Shown here piece after piece: positions 37,160-44,156 of a DNA stretch of 64,000 bases; the first letter of the stretch is position 1, and every line of letters starts with the position of its first letter. Origin of the DNA: Sphingobacteriales bacterium (GTDB taxonomy: Bacteria > Bacteroidota > Bacteroidia > Chitinophagales > UBA2359); the NCBI GenBank assembly GCA_016700115.1, contig CP064999.1, positions 3,596,001 through 3,660,000 on the forward strand, written 5' to 3'. The position numbers and the translations under genes are program-made. The notes under the pieces are model-generated. The model was not told where the DNA came from. It saw only the letters and a list, made by a program, of their open reading frames with translations, and ran no database searches.

Positions 37160-37259
37160 CGGCCGTGATTTTCAAATCCGCAATCAAATTCATTGCATTT
37201 ATCAGGCAAGAGATAAGCTTATTATACCCACATTTATAAAATAAAACAATCAATTAAAT

Positions 37260-37772
37260 ATGCTGGTTAAAACCCCCGCTGATTCATTAACTATCATGAC
37301 AGAAATGGTCATGCCAAATGATACAAACACTTTGAATAACCTGATGGGAGGCAATTTAATGCGTTGGATGGATATTGCAGGTGGTGTCTGTTCAAGACGA
37401 CATGCGGGCTGTGTCTGTGTAACTGCCTCAGTTGACAGTGTTGCTTTCCACAACCCGATACGAATTGGTGAAATTGTAACAATTACAGCAAAAGTAACCC
37501 GTATTTTTAACACTTCGATGGAAATTCACATTACAGTTCATGCAGAAGGTATTAACCCGGGTACACGAAGAAAATGTAACGAGGCCTTTTTTACATTTGT
37601 TGGATTGGACGAATGGGGCAACAAACTTCCTTTGCCAAAAATTGAACCGACCAACGATGAAGAAAGGGCATTTTATGCAAGTGCACAAAGAAGACGTGAT
37701 TTGCGCTTAATTTTAGCCGGAAGAATGAAACCTAATCAGTCTGAAGAGTTAAAAGCTATATTTACAGATTAG
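37260..37772 (+). CDS. Hotdog-fold acyl-CoA thioesterase (YciA/BACH-like)
   Basis: A 170-residue single-domain hotdog thioesterase hydrolysing acyl-CoA to free acid and CoA. The family pattern is present: VMPNDTNTLNNLMGGNLMRWMDIAGG (Asn/Asp loop and long helix), TASVDSVAFHNPIRIGEIVTITAKV, and an N-terminally acetylated-lysine-free C-terminus rich in Arg (AQRRRDLRL). It lies 53 bp upstream of the acyl-CoA carboxylase beta gene on the same strand, behind one promoter. Together they suggest handling of short branched or odd-chain acyl-CoA, perhaps propionyl-CoA; the exact substrate is inferred. Confidence 0.88.
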   Translation: MLVKTPADSLTIMTEMVMPNDTNTLNNLMGGNLMRWMDIAGGVCSRRHAGCVCVTASVDSVAFHNPIRIGEIVTITAKVTRIFNTSMEIHITVHAEGINPGTRRKCNEAFFTFVGLDEWGNKLPLPKIEPTNDEERAFYASAQRRRDLRLILAGRMKPNQSEELKAIFTD

Positions 37773-37825
37773 AACAGCCGATTTCATAATATTAATTGCA
37801 ACTACCAAACAAAGCAAAGCAAATC

Positions 37826-39370
37826 ATGCAGGACAAAATTCAATTGCTTGAAAATAAGATTTCTTCAGCCAAACTTGGAGGCGGAACAGACAGAATTGCA
37901 AAACAACATAAACAAGGAAAACTAACAGCCCGTGAAAGAATAGAGTTGTTGTTGGATTCTGAATCATTTCATGAAATCGGAATGTTGGTTACACATCGTT
38001 GTACTGATTTTGAAATGGACAAACAACAGTTTCCCGGCGATGGTGTTGTTACCGGATATGGAACCATCAACGGGCGGTTGGTTTATGTTTTTTCACAGGA
38101 CTTTACCGTTTTTGGAGGCTCACTTTCTGAAACCAATGCACAAAAAATCTGTAAAATCATGGATTTGGCGATGAAAAACGGCGCTCCTGTCATTGGTTTA
38201 AACGATTCCGGAGGGGCAAGAATTCAGGAAGGAGTGATGTCTTTAGGTGGATATGCGGATATATTTTTTCGCAATACCATGTCTTCCGGCGTAATTCCTC
38301 AAATCTCTGCAATCATGGGACCTTGTGCCGGTGGAGCAGTTTATTCACCTGCCATCACAGATTTTATACTGATGGTAGAGAATACTTCTTATATGTATGT
38401 TACAGGGCCGAACGTGGTTAAAACAGTAACTCATGAAAATGTAACACACGACGAATTGGGAGGGGCAAATACTCATGCTTCAAAATCAGGAGTAACCCAT
38501 TTTGCTTGTACAAATGAGGTAAATTGTATAGAAACGCTAAGACAATTACTGGGATATATTCCTCAGAATTGTGAAGAAACCGCTCCGGTTTATCCTTATC
38601 AATCCCAAGACAACGAATTGCGGCCTAACCTTGCAAACATTTTACCGGAAAACAACAATCAACCTTATGATATCAGAGAAATAGTTACCGGAATTGTTGA
38701 TGATCAATCATTTTTAGAGGTGCATAAAGACTATGCTGAAAACATTGTGGTTGGGTTTGCAAGAATAGCCGGTCGCAGCATTGGTGTTGTCGCCAATCAA
38801 CCGGCCTATTTAGCCGGTGTATTAGACATAAATTCTTCCAAAAAAGGCGCACGATTTGTGAGGTTTTGTGATGCTTTTAATATTCCATTGTTAACGCTTG
38901 TAGATGTTCCCGGCTTCCTTCCCGGAACAGATCAGGAATGGAATGGCATTATTACAAACGGTGCTAAATTACTATTTGCCTTTTGCGAAGCTACGGTACC
39001 GAAAGTAACGGTGATTGTTAGAAAGGCTTATGGGGGGGCTTATGATGTGATGAATTCAAAACATATTGATGCAGATTTGAATTTTGCCTGGCCAAGTGCT
39101 GAAATTGCTGTTATGGGGGCAAAAGGAGCAGCAGAAATAATTTTCAGACACGAAATTGTGGCAGCCACTTCTCCTGAAGAGAAATTGAAAGAAAAAGAAC
39201 AGGAATTTATCGAAACCTTTGCCAACCCATACAGAGCAGCCGAGCGAGGTTTTATTGATGAAGTTATTCATCCCGAACAAACCAGAATTCGACTAATTCA
39301 AGGTTTCAAAATGCTGGAGAATAAAGTCGCCAATCTCCCAAGAAAAAAACACGACAATATACCGTTGTAA
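37826..39370 (+). CDS. Acyl-CoA carboxylase beta subunit (propionyl-CoA carboxylase-like carboxyltransferase)
   Basis: A 514-residue carboxyltransferase subunit from the first ATG (MQDKIQLLENKI); a TTG 30 nt upstream is an alternative. It transfers CO2 from carboxybiotin to an acyl-CoA. Family motifs: GGGTDRIAKQHKQGKLTARERIELLLD; VFSQDFTVFGGSLSE; PVIGLNDSGGARIQEGV, which includes the first oxyanion region; MGPCAGGAVYSPA; VDVPGFLPGTDQEWNGIITNGAKLLFAF; and RKAYGGAYDVMNSKHI. Length matches PccB/MmdA. The usual biotin-carrying alpha subunit is not in the window and must be encoded elsewhere. Whether it is a PccB, MccB-like or methylmalonyl-CoA decarboxylase subunit cannot be settled; PccB is most likely. 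Confidence 0.92.
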   Translation: MQDKIQLLENKISSAKLGGGTDRIAKQHKQGKLTARERIELLLDSESFHEIGMLVTHRCTDFEMDKQQFPGDGVVTGYGTINGRLVYVFSQDFTVFGGSLSETNAQKICKIMDLAMKNGAPVIGLNDSGGARIQEGVMSLGGYADIFFRNTMSSGVIPQISAIMGPCAGGAVYSPAITDFILMVENTSYMYVTGPNVVKTVTHENVTHDELGGANTHASKSGVTHFACTNEVNCIETLRQLLGYIPQNCEETAPVYPYQSQDNELRPNLANILPENNNQPYDIREIVTGIVDDQSFLEVHKDYAENIVVGFARIAGRSIGVVANQPAYLAGVLDINSSKKGARFVRFCDAFNIPLLTLVDVPGFLPGTDQEWNGIITNGAKLLFAFCEATVPKVTVIVRKAYGGAYDVMNSKHIDADLNFAWPSAEIAVMGAKGAAEIIFRHEIVAATSPEEKLKEKEQEFIETFANPYRAAERGFIDEVIHPEQTRIRLIQGFKMLENKVANLPRKKHDNIPL

Positions 39371-40356
39371 ATTTCAAAAAAGATATTGATTTTTTTAACA
39401 ATTCAGAATTTATTTTGTACTTCATTGGATATTAAATTGTACAAAATTTGATACTCCCGGCATATTTTTTTAAACCATAAGGTTTTATTAAAGCTTTATG
39501 GGTTGAAAACAAAAAAACAAAATCCTGAAAATTAAAAATCCGAAACAAAAATAGGCGCTTAAACCTATAAAATCAATATCTTGGTGAATTATGGAATAAG
39601 AAATGCCTCATTTCTTGTTTGAAAAGAAGAAATTGAAACAAGAAACGGTTCATTTCCAACTTGTTTACTTAGAAATGAAACAGGAAACAGTTCATTTCTT
39701 ACCTCAAAATTTATTGATAAAATAAGAAACCGACTATTTCTTATTTCAAGTACTATAGATGAAGTAAGAAACCAATCGGTTCTTACTTCAAAAACTTTAA
39801 ATGAAGTTAGAAACGGACTAAATCTTGTTTCATAAATATTTGGAAAGTCAATTTTATTCCTGAATAAGTCAGTAAAATCTACTTTGTTAACTTTAAGTTT
39901 CCTCAATTCACTGTTTTTAGTCTGCCAAATTTGTGGTAATGCTTTCGGAAATGCTTTAATTCAAAGGTTTTTCAACACATTATACAGTTTTGTTTAGGCT
40001 ACCTTTCCTTTCAATCACCTAAAAAGTTGGCTTTTACAAATAAAACTAATCGTTGTTCAATACTTTCTGAAAATATTCAAGACGAGATAGTTTTTAAGTC
40101 ATAGAATGTCAACTGAAATCCTATGACTTTAACCTAACTGCGGTGTTTTGAAAAAAAGATGGAGGATTTACAAAATAAGTTAATGAGAGAAAAAGGGATT
40201 GAATGGTTAACTTTTTTTTTGCTTTAGAATGTCCTTTTTATATGTACGCTTAACCAAAGTTTGCTCTTCTGAAAATTGCTTTTAATAGTTTTTTGGGGTG
40301 TTTACAATTCTAATGATAAGGCGGAGATTGATTTAATAATTGCATTTGTTATACTG
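39371..40356. other. Long intergenic stretch, 986 bp
   Basis: Non-coding region between the carboxylase gene and the fic region. It contains an imperfect hairpin at about 39474-39511 (CCATAAGG/CTTTATGG, one G-T pair), possibly the operon terminator, and the 42-bp array at 39600-39851. From 39852 to 40356 no repeat, RNA gene or recognisable gene remnant is visible. Confidence 0.5.
39600..39851. repeat. Six degenerate 42-bp units containing imperfect hairpins
   Basis: Six contiguous units of exactly 42 bp start at 39600, 39642, 39684, 39726, 39768 and 39810. Each begins GAAAC or GAAAT and is followed 8-12 nt later by a variable TTC(A/T)T(T)TC or TTCTTAC motif. Sequence identity between units is modest, but base pairing is retained. 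Examples are AAGAAATG/CATTTCTT (39599-39617), GAAATGAA/TTCATTTC (39672-39698), AAATAAGAAA/TTTCTTATTT (about 39720-39746) and GAAGTAAGAA/TTCTTACTTC (39761-39789). The last unit pairs poorly. Confidence 0.75.
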
Positions 40357-40464
40357 ATGTTAGAGTCAATGCCTGTGGACGATGTAAGATTAACCATTAT
40401 TGCGTTGAACTATCAGACAAATGCTGAAGAATTCAGACACAAAATTTGTAACTTTGAAACATGA
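40357..40464 (+). CDS. Possible small ORF overlapping the fic start
   Basis: A 35-residue frame (MLESMPVDDVRLTII, ending HKICNFET) whose TGA stop overlaps the fic ATG as ATGA, the classic translational-coupling arrangement. The frame is open further upstream to 40276, but only from a TTG. The residues look protein-like (hydrophobic then mixed helical) yet match nothing I know. It could be a leader peptide, a small antitoxin or a decayed gene end. Confidence 0.3.
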   Translation: MLESMPVDDVRLTIIALNYQTNAEEFRHKICNFET

Positions 40465-41243
40465 CTTTGGCACTCAAAATTTTAAAGACTGAATACTTCA
40501 ACGACTACAAAACACGCCTGAAAGTTGATGTAGAATCTGCTTTTGCGACAATTAATAAGATACCGCAAACATTAGAGGACTTCAGGTTTTATCATGCAAA
40601 TTCTGCGGTACACTCTTCAAATATAGAAGGTAACACCGTAAGTTTTGATACTTATCTAAAGTCAGTTGAATTTAACCTTCACCTCAAAACAAAAGAGATA
40701 AAAGAAATTGAAGATTTGATTACAGCTTATCAGTTCGCAAGAGAAAATGACCTGACACTTGAAAACATTTTAAAAGCTCATGAAATTCTGACCCATTCCA
40801 TTTTGAAAAAAAAGGAAAGAGGAAAAATCAGAAAAGTAAAAGTTGGTGTGAGAAGTGAAGGAAGACTAATTTATTTGGCGGTTGAACCCGAGTTTATTAA
40901 ACAAGAGTTGGAAAAACTGTTTGCTGACATTTCAATTTTGCTTAAATCCAATTTAACAACAATCGAAGTTTTTTACTTCGCAGCTTACATTCATTTAGTA
41001 TTTGTAAACATCCATCTGTTTGTTGACGGCAACGGCAGAGCAACAAGACTAATTGAAAAATGGTTTTTAGCAAAAATGCTTGGCGACAATGCCTGGTTCA
41101 TTACGTCCGAAAAAAATTATTGGAATAACAGGTTGACCTATTACAAAAACCTGCAGATTGGAGTAAACTATTACGAAGTGAAATACGAGTTGAGTGTTCC
41201 GTTTTTACTCATGCTTCCTAACTCTTTATTGAACGCTTTATGA
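40461..41243 (+). CDS. Fic-domain protein (putative adenylyltransferase)
   Basis: A 260-residue Fic protein; such enzymes usually transfer AMP from ATP to a target hydroxyl. The active-site loop is HLFVDGNGRATR, with His185 as the expected general base; the usual HPF is HLF here. The N-terminal inhibitory motif [S/T]xxxE[G/N] is present as SSNIEG at residues 52-57, so this is a class II Fic whose inhibitory Glu (Glu56) would block ATP orientation until relieved. The Fic/DOC N-terminal helical segment (FRFYHANSAVHSSNIEGN) is intact. No winged-helix domain follows. It lies in the loosely packed accessory region with a possible coupled small ORF upstream. Target unknown. Confidence 0.9.
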   Translation: MTLALKILKTEYFNDYKTRLKVDVESAFATINKIPQTLEDFRFYHANSAVHSSNIEGNTVSFDTYLKSVEFNLHLKTKEIKEIEDLITAYQFARENDLTLENILKAHEILTHSILKKKERGKIRKVKVGVRSEGRLIYLAVEPEFIKQELEKLFADISILLKSNLTTIEVFYFAAYIHLVFVNIHLFVDGNGRATRLIEKWFLAKMLGDNAWFITSEKNYWNNRLTYYKNLQIGVNYYEVKYELSVPFLLMLPNSLLNAL

Positions 41244-41389
41244 TGCTGAAAGCAAACTATTACTGACAGAGTTGCGGTGTTTGGAAGCAGCCTGACATTC
41301 ATCATAATTTGGTTGTTCATATAACCTTAACTTGAGATTAAATTGCTAAGCGAAAAATTGACCACTTTCTTGTTTATCAAAACAAAAAA

Positions 41390-41461
41390 ATGTTGGAAAC
41401 ACTGGAAGCATTAATTGATTATTCGGATAACCCATTGAAATTGAAAAGGAATGAAACTTGA
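41390..41461 (+). CDS. Possible 23-residue leader ORF
   Basis: ATG at 41390 encodes MLETLEALIDYSDNPLKLKR and three more residues, and stops 8 nt inside the next gene (TGA at 41459-41461). It resembles a small coupled leader or the tail of a lost gene. Support is only the overlap and the helical composition. The rest of the 41244-41450 spacer has no recognisable feature. Confidence 0.2.
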   Translation: MLETLEALIDYSDNPLKLKRNET

Positions 41462-41807
41462 AAATAGAAAACAAAAAATAAAACCCTTACTTCACTTTCT
41501 AATCAGGCTTGGTCTGTATAACCTATTTATTCTTGGGCTTATTTCATTTTCATTGCTATTGGGAACATTTGGTTATCATTATTTGGGAAATATTTCCTGG
41601 CTTGACAGTTTTTATATGTCTTGTATGATTTTGACAGGTATGGGGCCTGTTGAAGACATGATTTCACCAAGAGCTAAATTATTTTCATCATTCTATGCAC
41701 TATATAGTGGAGTTGCATTTTTAAGTATAACAGCAGTATTCTTTGCACCTATAATTCATAGACTTTTACACATTTTACATGTAGAACAAGACAACGATGA
41801 AAACTAA
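41451..41807 (+). CDS. Small two-helix membrane protein with a channel-pore-like segment
   Basis: A 118-residue membrane protein. Two long hydrophobic helices (LYNLFILGLISFSLLLGTFGYHYLG and LYSGVAFLSITAVFFAPIIHRLLH) flank a re-entrant-looking segment, ISWLDSFYMSCMILTGMGPVED. The helix-pore-helix layout recalls the ion-channel (two-TM potassium channel) fold. However, the selectivity signature TVGYGD is replaced by LTGMGPVED, so potassium selectivity cannot be assumed. The C-terminus is cytosolic and acidic. I have seen similar short proteins annotated only as hypothetical in Bacteroidota. Gene is isolated between fic and the cupin gene. Confidence 0.65.
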   Translation: MKLENRKQKIKPLLHFLIRLGLYNLFILGLISFSLLLGTFGYHYLGNISWLDSFYMSCMILTGMGPVEDMISPRAKLFSSFYALYSGVAFLSITAVFFAPIIHRLLHILHVEQDNDEN

Positions 41808-41976
41808 ATCACTGAGTTGAAAAACAACCTATTAAAAGGGTGATATTGCACAACTTATAAACAGTCTTAAACAGCTTCAATTCAAGGATTTTGATGTTTT
41901 GTAACTAACCGTTAGAGTTGGCTTTAAGTTATGTAAATGAATTTCTTACATTAGAAATCAACACTGAATATTAGAA

Positions 41977-42528
41977 ATGGCAATTAAGAATAAAATTATC
42001 CGCAACCCAAAGACCCGGCACGACATTAAGTTTTTGCAAACAAGAAAAGACACGAATGGAAAACTCTTAGAAATGGAAGCCACTTACAACGAACATTCCA
42101 AAGAACCTGCTGCACACTTTCATCCTTTTCAGGTGGAAGACTTTGAGGTGATAACAGGTGAGTTGACGGTTCGCATTGACGGACAACTGAAAGTGTTGAA
42201 ACAAGGAGAAACTCTGCACATACCTGTTAATAAAGTTCATTCAATGTGGAATAACTCTGACAACAAAACAATCGTGAACTGGAAAGTTCAACCTGCAATG
42301 GATACAGAAAACCTGCTTGAAACTGTTACCGGACTTGCAAACGAAGGTAAAACAAATGATGAAGGAATGCCAAACATTTTGCAGGTGGCATTGATGGCTA
42401 TCAAATACCAAAATGTGTTCCGGCTTGCAAAACCGCCATTCGCAGTTCAAAAAATTCTGTTCATTATTCTGACACCTTTTGCTTATTTATTCGGTTACAA
42501 ACCTTCTTACCCAAAATATTTTGACTAA
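41977..42528 (+). CDS. Cupin-domain protein with C-terminal hydrophobic tail
   Basis: A 183-residue protein. Residues about 25-110 form a single cupin barrel with the metal-binding pattern HFHPFQVEDFEVITGEL (His-x-His...Glu) and the second motif LHIPVNKVHSMWN (His). This suggests one mononuclear metal site. The C-terminal half contains a helical region (ILQVALMAIKYQNVFRLAKPP) and a hydrophobic segment (ILFIILTPFAYLFGY) that may anchor it in the membrane. No specific reaction can be assigned; relatives are annotated only as cupin-domain proteins. It closes the accessory stretch; the 276 bp after it show no gene. Confidence 0.8.
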   Translation: MAIKNKIIRNPKTRHDIKFLQTRKDTNGKLLEMEATYNEHSKEPAAHFHPFQVEDFEVITGELTVRIDGQLKVLKQGETLHIPVNKVHSMWNNSDNKTIVNWKVQPAMDTENLLETVTGLANEGKTNDEGMPNILQVALMAIKYQNVFRLAKPPFAVQKILFIILTPFAYLFGYKPSYPKYFD

Positions 42529-42804
42529 ATACAGCAAATTTTTAGCATCATATTAACTACAAATCTCTTCGTAGAAAAAGGTGCCGACATCTGATAAAAC
42601 AACTTCGTGTCCGGAACATAGTAAAGCTGATTACAAATGCTCAGTGAAATTTCGGAAGTGGCAGCTAAATGAACAGTGTTGTTTCTAATACCCCACTTCG
42701 ATATTTTCTGTTTCGGCAGGTTGAACAGTACAGAACAAATTATTTTGACTATTTTGCATGTTTAATCCTGATCTAAATATTTACTTTTTCCCATATTAAG
42801 TTAC

Positions 42805-44031
42805 TTAACTTTCGTTAGAATAGCCATTGTGTTTGTGCAAAACAGGTAATTCAATAAACTGTGGAGCTTCAGTTTCATCAGGTGGGTTGACAATTAAATA
42901 GTCTGTTAACACATTATAGAGACTATCTCTTTCGATTGGATGACGGCCAACAGCTTTAATCAGGTTCACAATTTCGCGGGTTGTCAAAGAAGGATTTTGC
43001 TCTTCAGAGCCTGCCATTGAATATATTTTTGTGGTATCGTCCACTGTTCCATCAATATCATCCACCCCAAAGGAAAGCGCTAATTGAGCAGTGGTTCGTC
43101 CAATCATTGGCCAATATGCTTTGAGGTGTGCGAAATTGTCTAAATATATTCTTGACACTGCGTAATTGCGAAGATCTTCAATCACAGAAACTTCTCCTAA
43201 ATAGGACATTTCATTATTGGCAGATCTGAATTTCAAAGGTATAAAACAGTTAAATCCGTTTGTTTTGTCCTGAAGTTTTCTTAATCTGTCAAGATGGTCA
43301 ATTCGATGAGCATAGCTTTCTATATGTCCATACAATATAGTGGCATTAGAAGGTATTCCCAAACTATGCGCAGTTTCGTGAATGTCTAACCATTCCTGGG
43401 CGGTACATTTGTCGGCACAGATCGTATTTCTGATTTCTTCGTCAAAAATTTCAGCGCCACCTCCCGGAATAGAATCTAATCCGGCATTTTGTAAGATTTG
43501 CAATCCTTCCCGATAAGATACTTTTGCCTTTTTGAACATGTAGAAATATTCAACCGGGGTGAATGCTTTTACATGTAGTTCAGGCCGATGACTTTTAATT
43601 TTTTTAATCAGCTCTTCGAAGAAAAATAATCCCATTTGCGGAATAACTCCCCCAACTAAGTGAACTTCAGTTACAGGCTTACCGTCGTATCTTTTTACGA
43701 TATCGAGCATTTCCTTCTCTGTCATTACCCAACCGTCTTCTCGTTGTTTAATTAAACGGGAATAGGAGCAGAATTTACAACTGTAAACACAGAGGTTGGT
43801 TGGCTCAATATGAAAGTTCCGGTTGAAATAGGTGAAATCTCCATGTTTACTTTCTCTGACATAGTTTGCCAATGCGCCTAAAAATCCGATTTCTCCTTTT
43901 TCATATAATAGTACCCCTTCGTCAAAGGTTATACGCTCGTTTGAAACGACTTTTTGAGCAATTTTGCGCATTTCACGGTCTAATCCGGAATGAGATATGA
44001 TGGCTTCTAATTTATCAGTGGCTGAAATCAT
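42805..44031 (-). CDS. mqnE: Aminofutalosine synthase MqnE
   Basis: A 408-residue radical SAM enzyme of the futalosine route to menaquinone. It adds a 5'-deoxyadenosyl radical to 3-[(1-carboxyvinyl)oxy]benzoate to give 6-amino-6-deoxyfutalosine. The CxxxCxxC cluster motif is CVYSCKFCSYSR (about 81-88). Other MqnE/MqnC-family segments are TEVHLVGGV, VKAFTPVEYFYMFKKAK, AGLDSIPGGGAEIFDEEIR and NATILYGHIES. FIPLKFRSANNEMSYLGEVSVIEDLR also fits MqnE. The last features distinguish it from MqnC and CofH, to which it is related. Respiration through menaquinone made by the futalosine pathway is implied. No other mqn gene is in the window. Confidence 0.93.
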   Translation of the reverse strand: MISATDKLEAIISHSGLDREMRKIAQKVVSNERITFDEGVLLYEKGEIGFLGALANYVRESKHGDFTYFNRNFHIEPTNLCVYSCKFCSYSRLIKQREDGWVMTEKEMLDIVKRYDGKPVTEVHLVGGVIPQMGLFFFEELIKKIKSHRPELHVKAFTPVEYFYMFKKAKVSYREGLQILQNAGLDSIPGGGAEIFDEEIRNTICADKCTAQEWLDIHETAHSLGIPSNATILYGHIESYAHRIDHLDRLRKLQDKTNGFNCFIPLKFRSANNEMSYLGEVSVIEDLRNYAVSRIYLDNFAHLKAYWPMIGRTTAQLALSFGVDDIDGTVDDTTKIYSMAGSEEQNPSLTTREIVNLIKAVGRHPIERDSLYNVLTDYLIVNPPDETEAPQFIELPVLHKHNGYSNES

Positions 44032-44156
44032 AGAACTAAAATTTTGTTTGCTTAATCAATAAGCATTGAAAAACCAAAAGGATAAGTGTAAAACATACAG
44101 ATAAATACAAAGGTTTTTTGAAAACCGGTTTCTGTATTTGGAATAGAAAAATTGTC

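Noticed and set aside
39589..39906. Minus-strand 105-codon frame over the second 42-bp array
   Set aside because: No ATG start; the 14-residue periodicity just reflects the 42-bp DNA repeat, and the base-pairing signal explains the sequence better than coding.
39371..42804. Integron cassette array (spacers around fic, channel and cupin genes as attC sites)
   Set aside because: No pair of RYYYAAC/GTTRRRY core sites framing each gene could be identified, and there is no integrase gene in the window.
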